Shown one piece after another: positions 14,878-23,843 of a stretch of DNA of 64,000 bases (position 1 is the first letter of the stretch; each line of letters begins with the position of its first letter). The stretch is from Lepagella muris (GTDB taxonomy: Bacteria; Bacteroidota; Bacteroidia; Bacteroidales; Muribaculaceae): positions 186,001 to 250,000 of the forward strand of contig NZ_SRYB01000002.1 of NCBI RefSeq assembly GCF_004793975.1, given 5' to 3'. The notes below the pieces were generated by a model. It did not search any database and had not been told where the DNA came from. It was given only the letters and a program-made list of their open reading frames with translations. Both the position numbers and the translations under genes were made by a program.

Positions 14878-15690
14878 ATGAGCGATTCGACTACAAAAGT
14901 TCCCACCACTGTGGCACCCGAAAGCAAGGCACGCAGATATACAGCCGACATATCGCATGGTATAGTATTGATTCTATCATTGTTGCTGATAGTCTACATC
15001 TCATACGATACGTTTGAGGATATCCCATTCTTGAGTAATCATACCTATATGACCTTCCAGTTTTGGGTCTGTGTGGTGTTTCTTGCAGATTTCTTCATAG
15101 AGCTTATAATGTCGTATGATAAGAAGAAATATCTCAAGTCACGATGGTTCTTCTTCCTCATATCAATTCCATATCTGAATATAGTAAATCTCACAAACAT
15201 ACATCTTAGTCCGGAGTTGCTCTTTTATGTTAGATTTGTTCCGTTGATGCGTGGCGCGTATTCGCTTGCAATGGTCACAGGGTATATATCCCAGAACCGA
15301 GCGACATCTCTGATGACGCAATACGTGGCAATACTTCTCTCAATGGTATATATCATGTCGCTTATATTCTTCTATGAAGAGTATGGGGTCAACACCAATG
15401 TGAAGACATTCTGGGATGCCCTTTATTGGTCGGCAATGAACACCACTACAGTCGGTTGCTATTTCAGTGCAGTTACGCCTATCGGTAAGATAATATCCGT
15501 GATTCTTCCTACAGGTGGTATGCTGATGTTGCCGTTGTTCACGGTCTTCGTCACTAATAAAGTGAAGGCATTAGACGACAGTCGTCTTTTCAACGATTTC
15601 TTTTTCATCAAAGGCAAGAAAGACGCACATGAGAAAGTTGTAGAAGAGAAAGCCGTAGAAAATAAGTCTATAGGAAAAAACGAGGATTAG
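14878..15690 (+). CDS. Six-helix ion-channel-like membrane protein (potassium-channel fold)
   Basis: A 270-residue protein with about six hydrophobic helices (for example ISHGIVLILSLLLIVYISYD, FQFWVCVVFLADFFIELIM, YVAILLSMVYIMSLIFF, IISVILPTGGMLMLPLFTVF). A pore region lies between the last two: WDALYWSAMNTTTVGC then YFSAVTPIGK. This is the layout of a voltage-gated-type potassium channel, with TTTVG and the trailing TPIGK conserved. The canonical GYGD of the filter is replaced by GCYF, so potassium selectivity is uncertain. The C-terminal tail is charged (KKDAHEKVVEEKAVENK). It is convergent with the nickel transporter ATPase gene; a short CCGACTC/GAGTCGG inverted repeat separates them. Confidence 0.72.
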   Translation: MSDSTTKVPTTVAPESKARRYTADISHGIVLILSLLLIVYISYDTFEDIPFLSNHTYMTFQFWVCVVFLADFFIELIMSYDKKKYLKSRWFFFLISIPYLNIVNLTNIHLSPELLFYVRFVPLMRGAYSLAMVTGYISQNRATSLMTQYVAILLSMVYIMSLIFFYEEYGVNTNVKTFWDALYWSAMNTTTVGCYFSAVTPIGKIISVILPTGGMLMLPLFTVFVTNKVKALDDSRLFNDFFFIKGKKDAHEKVVEEKAVENKSIGKNED

Positions 15691-15725
15691 CGCAAAATCA
15701 AGTTGAAAATCCGACTCCTGTTTAA

Positions 15726-16481
15726 TTATGAAATGAGAGTCGGTTTGTATATCCCTACCCAAGAGGGTATGTCCATTCCTGTGCGTTCCATCAGAGGATG
15801 GTCGGTAAGTATGTCGTATACCTGTCCATCCGCTGCTATGTGTCCGCTATCCATAAAAATGGCACGGTTGCAGAACTCAAGTGCCAGTTCAAGGTCGTGA
15901 GTCGCTATCACTACAGTATGGGTCAGAGTATTGAGTATTTCAATGAGTTTTCTTCTTGTCGCCCTGTCAAGATTGGCTGTCGGTTCATCAAGGATAAGAA
16001 TAGATGGTTCCATAGATAATACAGTAGCTATTGCCACAGCACGACGTTGCCCCCCTGACAGTTCTTGCGAACTATGCTTACGCAATTCCATGCATCCGAC
16101 AGCCTCAAGCGCGGAAGACACTCTACGTTCCACCTCCTCTTCAGGAAGCATCATATTTCGCGGACCAAATGCGACATCATCCTCAACGGTCGGCATGAAT
16201 AGCTGGTCATCGGCATTCTGAAACACCATCCCAACTGTCTGGCGTACCAAAGGGGCTGTTTTCTTAGTTACAGGTATACCTCCCACATTGACGCTTCCCG
16301 AATCCGGTATACACAAGCCATTGGTATGGAGCAATAATGTGGATTTGCCCGAACCGTTAAGTCCGAGGAGTGCCACGCGCTCGCCGTGGACTATGCGGAA
16401 GGAGACCCCTTTAAGGGCATCTGCATTACTGCCGGGGTAGCGATAATGCACATCGGTGAATTGCAAATAATGATGGCTCAT
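15726..16481 (-). CDS. nikO: ECF nickel/cobalt transporter ATPase (NikO/CbiO-type)
   Basis: A 251-residue ABC ATPase. It shows Walker A (LLGLNGSGKSTLLLH, about 38-52), a Q-loop (GMVFQNADDQLF), the signature LSGGQRRAVAIA and Walker B ILILDEPTANLD, then the switch His in VIATHDLEL. The FQNADDQLF form is typical of the energy-coupling-factor group. It powers import of nickel together with the membrane subunits encoded just upstream in the operon (NikQ starts 4 bp before). Linkage to urease, a nickel enzyme, makes nickel the probable substrate; cobalt cannot be excluded from sequence alone. It is the last gene of the locus. Confidence 0.9.
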   Translation of the reverse strand: MSHHYLQFTDVHYRYPGSNADALKGVSFRIVHGERVALLGLNGSGKSTLLLHTNGLCIPDSGSVNVGGIPVTKKTAPLVRQTVGMVFQNADDQLFMPTVEDDVAFGPRNMMLPEEEVERRVSSALEAVGCMELRKHSSQELSGGQRRAVAIATVLSMEPSILILDEPTANLDRATRRKLIEILNTLTHTVVIATHDLELALEFCNRAIFMDSGHIAADGQVYDILTDHPLMERTGMDIPSWVGIYKPTLIS

Positions 16482-16485
16482 ATCT

Positions 16486-17283
16486 TTATGTAAGATGAGT
16501 TGATAGCCACTTGTCGATAATGGCTGAGATATCGATGAAACGTATGAATAATATTATTGTCGTCCATGCCGCGAGATAGATCCAGTCATTTCTCGTAAGC
16601 TTGGGTCGTTTCGCTTTATGAATACGTTTGCTGTCATATACTCTTGCAAGCATTGCGCGATTTATGCGTGACGCGCGGTCAAGCGACCTCATAAGAAGTT
16701 GCCCGGCAAACGTAGCCCACATCTTCAGTGGGTAGCTTTTGCGTCCGAATCCCCGTGATTGCCGGGCGCGATGCATGATCAATGCTTCCTCCATGAGCAC
16801 ACCCATAAAACGGTAGAGCATCTGAAGCTGTGTCACGAGCACAGAGGGAACACCCACTCCATGAAGAACGCGGCAGATATTGTTGAATCCGCATGAATCC
16901 ACAAGTATCAGAAGAGCCTGCACCGACAGTAAACCTCGGAGAACTACGGATATAAAGCTTATCCATCCTTTGCTTATCACGATATTGCCTATTTCCCAAG
17001 CTGGTTGGCGATCAATGATTGGATTGAAGATTCCGATAAGGATTATAAAAGGCAACAACCATAGGGATCGGCAGAACACGTGGGCGTATCCGATTCTGAG
17101 AGCTTCCGCCATTATCACAGGAAATGCAAAGAACCATATAAGACGGGCGGGATCAACCGTAGGGACGCTTACCACCGCCACGATAAATCCTAGCGTGACG
17201 AAGAGCTGAATGCCCGTGTCGATTGCTGAATGCCTTGAGCCGTAGCCGTGTAATGTCTGAAGAGCTTTTTCAAGACCGTTCAC
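16486..17283 (-). CDS. nikQ: ECF transporter T component (NikQ/CbiQ-type)
   Basis: A 265-residue membrane protein with about five to six helices. It carries the T-component coupling motifs that contact the ATPase: ARQSRGFG and, further on, RAMLARVYDS (an A-R-x-x-R-G-like pair). The family joins the metal-binding S component to the ATPase dimer. Its start overlaps the stop of the NikMN gene by 4 bp (17280-17283), and the ATPase gene starts 4 bp after it ends, so the three are made together. The role in nickel uptake follows from the neighbouring urease genes. Confidence 0.88.
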   Translation of the reverse strand: MNGLEKALQTLHGYGSRHSAIDTGIQLFVTLGFIVAVVSVPTVDPARLIWFFAFPVIMAEALRIGYAHVFCRSLWLLPFIILIGIFNPIIDRQPAWEIGNIVISKGWISFISVVLRGLLSVQALLILVDSCGFNNICRVLHGVGVPSVLVTQLQMLYRFMGVLMEEALIMHRARQSRGFGRKSYPLKMWATFAGQLLMRSLDRASRINRAMLARVYDSKRIHKAKRPKLTRNDWIYLAAWTTIILFIRFIDISAIIDKWLSTHLT

Positions 17284-18230
17284 TGTCGTGGCTTTTGCTG
17301 TGGTTTACGCCTGAATATCATCATCGACACCGCCCATAATATCATCATCACGATAATGCCTCCGACGATGCCCGACAGATGAGATTCATAGTCCGGCATA
17401 AAGGCGGTGGAAGGGGTGGCCGACGGTGCCAGTTCGGTCGAGCCGGTGAGTTTCATGATCGCCCATTCAAGACCATCAGGATTTTCGGAAGCAATCCATG
17501 CAAAAGCGACAGCAAGAATCAGTGCTGCCACCGCGAAGATGACTACCATGCTGCGTCGGCTCTTTCGCGTGGCGGCTGAGTTTTCCGGCACATTCCACAT
17601 CATCATAGCCGGCGCACGCTGGGATACAAACACGAGTACCAATCCTGTTGCTATCCCTTCGCATATACCTATGGCGAGATGTATCGGCAGCATGAAAAGA
17701 ATGAACCGGTTCATCGGAAGAGCGGAGATTCCTGACAATACGGTCTCCACACTCACCATGAATGCTCCCAATTCAAGACCGACTACACTTGCAACTACAG
17801 ATGCAAGCATTATCCTGCTCTTGTTCAGATTCTGTCCCAACAGCGGCTTAAACACGAGAGGATAGGCCACAAGGCAACTCATGGCTGCCATATTGATGAT
17901 ATTGCAGCCTAATGCCAGGAGTCCGCCGTCGGCAAATACGAGGCATTGCACGATAAGCACCGAGCATAGCGTGATGAAACCACGCCAGGGTCCAAGGAGA
18001 GCTGCCAGCAGTAGCCCTCCGATTATGTGTCCGCTTGAGCCTGTGCCCGGTATGGTGAAGTTGATCATCTGAGCTGCGAAAACAAATGCTCCCAGCACTC
18101 CCATCAAAGGGGCGTCCCCATCCCGATCCTCATGCTTTATGCGTGAAGCCGACACTCCAATCAGGAGTGCCGATACGATTCCGGCTGACAAGGCGACGGG
18201 GGGAGAGAGCAATGCGTCTGACATGTGCAT
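17280..18230 (-). CDS. nikMN: ECF nickel transporter substrate-binding component NikM fused to NikN (PDGLE)
   Basis: A 316-residue membrane protein. The mature N-terminus MHMSDALLSPPVALSAG carries the invariant Met-His of CbiM/NikM proteins, whose N-terminal amine and His coordinate the metal ion. Six or so helices follow, with GTGSSGHIIGGLLLAALLGP as the family core. After about residue 215 comes a single helix, then SENPDGLEWAIMKLTGS, the PDGLE domain that is a separate NikN/CbiN-like subunit in other systems, and a final helix. The fused layout is typical of nickel systems (NikMN). It is the S component that recognises nickel, and it follows the MFS gene by 14 bp in the urease locus. Confidence 0.9.
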   Translation of the reverse strand: MHMSDALLSPPVALSAGIVSALLIGVSASRIKHEDRDGDAPLMGVLGAFVFAAQMINFTIPGTGSSGHIIGGLLLAALLGPWRGFITLCSVLIVQCLVFADGGLLALGCNIINMAAMSCLVAYPLVFKPLLGQNLNKSRIMLASVVASVVGLELGAFMVSVETVLSGISALPMNRFILFMLPIHLAIGICEGIATGLVLVFVSQRAPAMMMWNVPENSAATRKSRRSMVVIFAVAALILAVAFAWIASENPDGLEWAIMKLTGSTELAPSATPSTAFMPDYESHLSGIVGGIIVMMILWAVSMMIFRRKPQQKPRQ

Positions 18231-18244
18231 CGTGGTATTCTTTT

Positions 18245-19612
18245 TTAATTATTATTAATCAGATTAAGGGCTTTCCCATATATCAAGGAGATAGCCGCCC
18301 CTGCTATCATCACAAAGAAGGAGACAATAAGCACGAGCTTTGCGCCTCCTGCCTCAAGCAAGATAGGCATGATAATCACCCCGGTCACTGCACCGACCTT
18401 GCCGATCATGGCGGCGATGCCTGTGCCTGTACCACGGTCTTCCACGGGATATATCCTGGAGGGTATAATGTAGGTGATGAGGTGGGGTCCCGCATTAAGT
18501 GTGATTTCAAAAATTATGAATCCTATGATCATGACCAGGTCCGGCATGTGGAAGACGTAGCCTGCATACAGGATACCGAGTCCAACAGCACTTCCGATGA
18601 ACCCTAATGAAAGGAGTCTGACATGATTCAGGCGATTCATTAATAGAAGACCGATGATGAATCCGGGAAGGATGAAGAAATTCACGAGTGTTGTGACTTT
18701 CACCGAATCGATTATTTTGGGCATCCCTTCGACTGATGAACTCTCTATGCCCAATGCCATTACGAGCACCGGAAGAAACACTCCGAACCCATATACACCG
18801 AGACCTTCGCACGCCCATGGTATACCACTGAAGATTACGCGTTTGAAATTCTCTCCATGAAACATCTGAGCTATGCCCACATTAGATTTAGCCTGAGGCA
18901 GTAGAGGCTGAGGGGCTATCGCGACACCGGGTCCATAGAATTTTTCCAAGGCGGCTTGAGCCATAGCAGTCTTCCCTTTCGATAGCAGCCAACGCGGACT
19001 TTCCGCCCAGTTTATCCTCAGCAGCAATGTCAGCAGTCCGGAGGCAGCAATTATCAGCATCAGCCTGTTCCAAATTTTCGGGTTGGGATCTTTACTGAGT
19101 ATAAGCCAGCATAAGAGAGCCACGACAATAAATCCGAGAGAGCATGATGCCTTTGCAACGCCTACCATTATCTGCCGCCATTTTTCCGGCAAGAGTTCCG
19201 AGATATATGCTGAATCAAGTGAATATCCTCCGCCTACTCCGATGCCGGCAATCAGCAATCCGGCTATGAGGCATGGGGTGTCGGTGAGGAAATAGCTTAT
19301 CAAAGCGCCAACCATAATCAGAATGGGGCATATCCTGAACCATTTCAGATAGCCCTGCCGGTCGCTCAGTTTACCGATGATCATGGAGCCTACAGCTATG
19401 CCTATCAGTCCGGTGGCTCCTATAAATCCCTGAAGAGCGGATGGCATTTGAGGCTGAGTCACCAATTGTATCATAGGCAACATTATCCCTATGACGGTCG
19501 ACAGTCCTGCGCCAATAATCTGCTCCATGGAGCTTACGGCGACAATGTAGCATCCACGTCGCGTGAGCGGCATGGATGCTATTGAGATACTTTTTGTTTT
19601 ATTGCCAGCCAT
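18245..19612 (-). CDS. MFS transporter in the urease/nickel locus
   Basis: A 455-residue major facilitator protein with 12 predicted helices. Family marks are GKLSDRQGYLKWFR (the loop 2-3 motif), IGVGGGYSLDSAYISELLPEKWR (the loop 4-5 region) and ESPRWLL in the centre, all resembling sugar-porter-like MFS proteins. The substrate is not deducible. It lies 9 bp after the urea transporter and 14 bp before NikMN, in the middle of a urease operon, which is an unusual position for an MFS gene. It could move a nitrogen compound or an organic metal ligand, but that is speculation. Confidence 0.8.
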   Translation of the reverse strand: MAGNKTKSISIASMPLTRRGCYIVAVSSMEQIIGAGLSTVIGIMLPMIQLVTQPQMPSALQGFIGATGLIGIAVGSMIIGKLSDRQGYLKWFRICPILIMVGALISYFLTDTPCLIAGLLIAGIGVGGGYSLDSAYISELLPEKWRQIMVGVAKASCSLGFIVVALLCWLILSKDPNPKIWNRLMLIIAASGLLTLLLRINWAESPRWLLSKGKTAMAQAALEKFYGPGVAIAPQPLLPQAKSNVGIAQMFHGENFKRVIFSGIPWACEGLGVYGFGVFLPVLVMALGIESSSVEGMPKIIDSVKVTTLVNFFILPGFIIGLLLMNRLNHVRLLSLGFIGSAVGLGILYAGYVFHMPDLVMIIGFIIFEITLNAGPHLITYIIPSRIYPVEDRGTGTGIAAMIGKVGAVTGVIIMPILLEAGGAKLVLIVSFFVMIAGAAISLIYGKALNLINNN

Positions 19613-19621
19613 TATGGTATG

Positions 19622-20707
19622 CTATTTCTTTTGGTTGTCTGTAATGCCTTTATCCTTTTCTGTGATGTTGTCAATCGCATCGGTGAGATCAGTGTCCACT
19701 CGCTGCTGGACCTCCTTTATTCTTGAACGCCAACGGCTGAAGTCTTGTTCACCCTTCCCGAATTTATATAGGGGGAGAAGGAAAATCCAGGTGGCCACGC
19801 AGAAAGGACCGGTCAATGTTGGTAATCCCCAAGGCTCCATCATCACGTCCATACCCGCCTGGATGAAGAATGTGGCAATGATTCCGGCTATTGCCCATAG
19901 AGCCGTCTTCCAATTCACCTCATAGAATGTCATTCCTATTGCAATGCCGGTAAGCACGGGGCTGAATCCGAAGAGTCCGTTGGCAATGTCGGAAGGGTTA
20001 GCCTTGAAGAGTATGGCAAGTGCGAGGGAGAGTGCCGATCCTACGGCAGCCCAGAGTGCCGCCCAACAATTGCAGATAGCGAGCCCGACGAGGAATAGGA
20101 TGCCCGTCACCCATGAATTTATCAGGAAGACTTGAGAGATGCCTTTAAGCCAATATTCTACCAGAGAGAGGAACGATGTGTCGAGCGAAAAACTGAAGCT
20201 TTCCGGCAATTCCGCGTGCGACAGTCCGATAGGCTGTATGCCGTCGAATATCCTTGAGGCGAAGAGAAACATCCAAGTCAGGAAAACGAAGGGGAACGTA
20301 AGGGAATTGATCTTCCACGGAGCCATTATATTGTTAAACCCTTTCCGAAGCCAAGTGGATAGCATTGAGAAGAAGATAAGGGATGCCCACATAAGCCATG
20401 TATTTGCACAGAATGTGGGGAAAGCGCATCCCACGAGGATGCCGTTGAAACCCCATAGACCCTCATCTCCATCGGAATTTTTCTCTTTCAGGAGGTAGCC
20501 TGCCAATGTGGATGCGCAAAGACCGGTGACTGCGCCCCATGCCACCTGCTGAGTGGCTGCAGAATACGCGCCCCAGAAGATTCCGGCGAGGAATAATAAG
20601 CCTGTCCATGATGAACATTGAAACATCACCTGTCCTGCTCCCCTAAGCATTGTCCTTACACACAACATCATTTGTGAAGGCTCTTTATTGGATGCTGCTG
20701 TTGCCAT
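19622..20707 (-). CDS. Urea transporter (UT family)
   Basis: A 361-residue membrane protein of the UT family. The two repeated halves each carry the signature: GLWGFNGILVGCAFPTF in the first and NGLFGFSPVLTGIAIG in the second, which line the urea-selective channel. The C-terminus is a charged soluble tail (KEVQQRVDTDLTDAIDNITE). UT proteins let urea diffuse down its gradient, so here the protein would feed cytoplasmic urease. It begins 57 bp after ureD in the same orientation and is probably in the same transcript. Confidence 0.92.
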   Translation of the reverse strand: MATAASNKEPSQMMLCVRTMLRGAGQVMFQCSSWTGLLFLAGIFWGAYSAATQQVAWGAVTGLCASTLAGYLLKEKNSDGDEGLWGFNGILVGCAFPTFCANTWLMWASLIFFSMLSTWLRKGFNNIMAPWKINSLTFPFVFLTWMFLFASRIFDGIQPIGLSHAELPESFSFSLDTSFLSLVEYWLKGISQVFLINSWVTGILFLVGLAICNCWAALWAAVGSALSLALAILFKANPSDIANGLFGFSPVLTGIAIGMTFYEVNWKTALWAIAGIIATFFIQAGMDVMMEPWGLPTLTGPFCVATWIFLLPLYKFGKGEQDFSRWRSRIKEVQQRVDTDLTDAIDNITEKDKGITDNQKK

Positions 20708-20764
20708 ATCGAATGATTTTGATGGTTTAACACTTTATGATAACTCACGTATTGACTCTTTCCG

Positions 20765-21718
20765 CTATCGCCAAGGGAATTCCGGAGGCACCGGTTTCCC
20801 TTTGACCGCCATACGCACCCGCGAGCAGAATTCCCTCACGAGTGCCTTTACCGGTCCCGGCTCCATGCCGAGCACCTTGAAGAGTAGTCCTGCGCCACCC
20901 GGAAGGTGGGTGATGCCTGCCGCCAGCCTGCGTTCGCGATCGATAAACGGCTCAGTGGCTTCATATATCTGCTTGGCAGACTCCTCGGGCGTCATCACTA
21001 TTACGTTGGCAAAGACATCGTAGCCATGTATTATGCCGATATCGCGTATATGGCTGCGGTGAGGGTCTATGATAAACTTCTCGCGGAAGAGATCGGAGCC
21101 GTCAGGACGTTTGCCGCGTGTACACACGGAGAGTATGTCATATTCAAACAATTCACCGTTGCCATAATATTTCCTTCCTCCCATGTATATTTCGGAATAG
21201 AAGACGGTGGCGGAGGGGTGTACTGTCATGGTAGTGTTGCAGATAAACCGCGTATGTCGGCATGGAATTATCGGCTCGGGGAGATATTCGAGGTAAGCGT
21301 TCTCCTCCAGCACGATATTCTGCATCATGCCGGAGTAGTTACGCTTCATTTCCGCGAGTTTCGTAGCCGCACCAGTGCTGATGAAAGCCATTGCTCCGGC
21401 ACCAACCCGGAAATTCTGGGCATAGCGGTCGCCGTCGACGTTCGGACCACCCGATGAAAGGATATAGACGCACGGCATCTCCGGCAACTCCTCGTCGAAA
21501 TAAAGCTCCTGCTGCACGATGAGAGGGGCACGGCGGTCGAGTTCGCGGAGAATCGACTTACCGCTCTTGTCGAGCACGAAGCCCAGGTTGAGATAGCCGT
21601 GCTTGCCGGGGCAGCCCACATACATAGCGTCGGGCTGCTGGAGATAGGGAGCCATTTCCGGCATTGAGTCGAAGTTTACCTCGGGAGAGTCAGAATATTG
21701 TCGGTTGACAGCTTTCAT
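20765..21718 (-). CDS. ureD: Urease accessory protein UreD
   Basis: A 317-residue UreD (UreH) homologue. The family is visible from YLSSGGPNVDGDRY-type segments (here YILSSGGPNVDGDRYAQNF), TGAATKLAEMKRNYSGM, LEYLPEPIIPCRHTRFICNT and an LLFKVLGMEPGPVK C-terminus. UreD binds apo-urease and, with UreF and UreG, allows carbamylation of the active-site Lys and nickel insertion. It follows ureG by 42 bp. Placing UreD after UreG matches the ureABCEFGD order known from other bacteria. Confidence 0.92.
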   Translation of the reverse strand: MKAVNRQYSDSPEVNFDSMPEMAPYLQQPDAMYVGCPGKHGYLNLGFVLDKSGKSILRELDRRAPLIVQQELYFDEELPEMPCVYILSSGGPNVDGDRYAQNFRVGAGAMAFISTGAATKLAEMKRNYSGMMQNIVLEENAYLEYLPEPIIPCRHTRFICNTTMTVHPSATVFYSEIYMGGRKYYGNGELFEYDILSVCTRGKRPDGSDLFREKFIIDPHRSHIRDIGIIHGYDVFANVIVMTPEESAKQIYEATEPFIDRERRLAAGITHLPGGAGLLFKVLGMEPGPVKALVREFCSRVRMAVKGKPVPPEFPWR

Positions 21719-21760
21719 AGCAAAGGGGTTGGTTATGGGTAAGACCTGTAGTTAATGGCG

Positions 21761-22381
21761 TCACTCCGCCTTGTCAAACAGAGCCATCTTGAAAATAAGG
21801 TCGACAAGCTCGTCGATGCCTTCGCCGGTCATTGAATTTGTAAATACAAAAGGTTTGCCGGGACGCATAAGCCTGGAATCATGATCCATCACTTCAAGCG
21901 AGGCGTTGACGTAGGGGGCAAGGTCGATCTTGTTGATGACGAGAATATCGCTCTGCGAGATTCCGGGACCATCCTTACGCGGGATCTTGTCGCCGGCGGC
22001 GACGTCAATCACGTAGATGAAGAAATCCACCAGCGCGGGGCTGAACGTGAGGGTGAGGTTGTCGCCTCCCGATTCTATAAGCACCACGTCGGCATCCGGA
22101 AACTTAGCCTCCATCTCCTCCACGGCTGCGATATTCATAGAGGGGTCCTCGCGCACGGCGGTGTGGGGGCAGGCGCCTGTCTCGACGCCGATTATACGGT
22201 CTTCCATGAGGATGCCTTTCAGTGTCTTACGCACGTGTTTGGCATCTTCGGTGGTGACAATGTCGTTGGTGATGATAAGCACGCTCATCCCTTTCTCCAT
22301 GAGTCGGGGAGTGATGGCCTCGATAAGTGCGGTCTTGCCGGAGCCTACCGGACCTCCGACGCCTATTCTGCAGGTTGACAT
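21761..22381 (-). CDS. ureG: Urease accessory GTPase UreG
   Basis: A 206-residue SIMIBI-class GTPase. The P-loop is GVGGPVGSGKTALIEA near the N-terminus; GVETGACPHTAVREDPSMN holds the nickel-binding Cys-Pro-His motif; ESGGDNL and NKIDLAPYV are the other guanine-nucleotide motifs. UreG carries nickel and couples GTP hydrolysis to its delivery into urease via UreD/UreF. It is close to full family length. It sits between ureF (37 bp upstream) and ureD. Confidence 0.95.
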   Translation of the reverse strand: MSTCRIGVGGPVGSGKTALIEAITPRLMEKGMSVLIITNDIVTTEDAKHVRKTLKGILMEDRIIGVETGACPHTAVREDPSMNIAAVEEMEAKFPDADVVLIESGGDNLTLTFSPALVDFFIYVIDVAAGDKIPRKDGPGISQSDILVINKIDLAPYVNASLEVMDHDSRLMRPGKPFVFTNSMTGEGIDELVDLIFKMALFDKAE

Positions 22382-22418
22382 AATTTATGATGGATTTTTA
22401 TTCGTTTTTTTACTTGGA

Positions 22419-23102
22419 TTAATTCATGAACATACGCATCATGCCGCGTTCGTGGAGCGATGCGAAGATATCCATTTCAGGCACGAACGAGTTCATGTCG
22501 TCAAAGGTCATCTCAGATGCCCGCTTGAAATGGGTCATGGTCTCTTCCGAGAGTTTGAAGAGTATCTTCTGAGTGTCGTAATGCGATACTCTGACGCAAC
22601 GTAGAGCCGCGGAGAGCACCATGTTGATTACTCCATACTGATGGCTTGCGTAGAGCGATTTCTCATCAAGCCCCGCCAGGGCGAAGGCGATCCCTTGTGC
22701 CACGGGATACGATCCCGGAGTTTTCCCGGCGTCGATATCTTCAAGCCAGCGCCGGAACAAATCGTCGTCGGGGAAGAGTTTCGTCCCAAGTTCCGCAAGT
22801 TTCTTACCCATGCGTTTCAGCATCAGCCTTGCCTCATCGTTCATCTTGAATAGCATTATCTCATGGTCGATCTTCACGATCGAGTCATAATCTTTTGTGG
22901 AAGCTGCGCGATGAGCCATGAGTGAAGCCACGCCGTCGCTGTATGCCGCCTGTAGGGATACAGACCGGGCATACTGCTCGAGAGTGTCGGCATCATGCAC
23001 AATGCCCATGTGGGCAGCGGTCTCGAGCCCGTTGGAGAATGAGAATGTGCCTACGGGGAATGCCGAGTCGGTGAATTGCAGGAGGTGCATCAGGGAGTTC
23101 AT
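22419..23102 (-). CDS. ureF: Urease accessory protein UreF
   Basis: A 227-residue UreF. The start chosen is the ATG at 23100-23102 (MNSLMHLLQFTDSAFPVGTF), because the family begins with this LLQ..DSAFPxGxFxxSxGLE segment and because a longer frame back to 23177 would overlap ureE by 41 bp. The middle (LMAHRAASTKDYDSIVKIDH) and the PVAQGIAFALAGL region are typical. UreF bridges UreD and UreG in the activation complex. It begins 34 bp after ureE. Confidence 0.9.
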   Translation of the reverse strand: MNSLMHLLQFTDSAFPVGTFSFSNGLETAAHMGIVHDADTLEQYARSVSLQAAYSDGVASLMAHRAASTKDYDSIVKIDHEIMLFKMNDEARLMLKRMGKKLAELGTKLFPDDDLFRRWLEDIDAGKTPGSYPVAQGIAFALAGLDEKSLYASHQYGVINMVLSAALRCVRVSHYDTQKILFKLSEETMTHFKRASEMTFDDMNSFVPEMDIFASLHERGMMRMFMN

Positions 23103-23136
23103 CTTCTGATTGAATTTTGGTTGCGTAATATAGTGC

Positions 23137-23724
23137 TTAGTATGCGATGTGGGCGTGGGCATGTTCGCCGTCGCCATGAATATGGTGGTTGCCGTGGGAT
23201 GCCCCTCCGAAGAGGCGGCGAATCTCGTGAGGTGCCATATATGGGATCACCTCTGTGCCCTCATGGAAAGTGTATTCGATATCGTCGATGTTGTGGGTCT
23301 CCATAACGCTCAGCATCACCTTCCTGTCGACCGTCAGCGGCACGTATACCTTAGTGCCTTTCACCACGGCGGGCCAATGCTGGTTGCCGATAGCATGACC
23401 GAGTTCTACCGAGATGCGTATGATCTCTTCGGGAGTCTTACCCTCGAGCTTCGAGAGGTCGATCTCAAGCACGGGATTCAGACTCAGACGCAACACAATC
23501 ACCTTTTTCTCGTCAGGATTATAGTAGACCACGTCGCCGTCTACAATCTGCGACTGGCGCTTGAGTGCCACGGGATATTCGTTGCCATGGTCGCTCTTGG
23601 CGAGGAAACGGCTCTTCTGCGCAGTCCATTGGTCAAGAATGATTGATTCCACATGGAATCCATCTATTTTCTTCTCCCATTCGGGAGAGTGGATATTGCC
23701 TAATATCTCAGTGAAGATTTGCAT
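23137..23724 (-). CDS. ureE: Urease accessory nickel chaperone UreE
   Basis: A 195-residue UreE. The central part has the family pattern VVYYNPDEKKVIVLRLSLNP and ELGHAIGNQHWPAVV, where the conserved His of the dimer nickel site lies. The C-terminus is His-rich (GGASHGNHHIHGDGEHAHAH), a metal-binding tail. UreE hands nickel to UreG. It is separated from ureC by 119 bp that hold a strong hairpin, unlike the tight spacing elsewhere in the operon. Confidence 0.93.
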   Translation of the reverse strand: MQIFTEILGNIHSPEWEKKIDGFHVESIILDQWTAQKSRFLAKSDHGNEYPVALKRQSQIVDGDVVYYNPDEKKVIVLRLSLNPVLEIDLSKLEGKTPEEIIRISVELGHAIGNQHWPAVVKGTKVYVPLTVDRKVMLSVMETHNIDDIEYTFHEGTEVIPYMAPHEIRRLFGGASHGNHHIHGDGEHAHAHIAY

Positions 23725-23778
23725 AATTCAGGACTTGAGTATTGATTATGGGTGTGGAATATAAGGGGTATTTTCAAA

Positions 23779-23825
23779 TGTGTCTTGAGAAACAGGCACA
23801 CGGATGGTCTGTTTCCCAAGACACA
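23779..23825 (-). other. Intercistronic hairpin between ureC and ureE
   Basis: The arms 23779-23795 and 23809-23825 (17 nt each) are inverted repeats with a single A/C mismatch and a 13-base loop. The stem sequence is TGTGTCTTG.GAAACAG. There is no T-run on the minus strand, so transcription probably continues. It could protect the ureABC part of the message or reduce accessory-gene expression. Confidence 0.7.
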
Positions 23826-23843
23826 CTATTGGAATAATACTTA

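Noticed and set aside
14718..14951. Minus-strand frame of 77 codons before the ion-channel gene
   Set aside because: It overlaps the channel start and its product is mostly low-complexity Thr/Pro from a G/T-rich stretch; no motif is seen.
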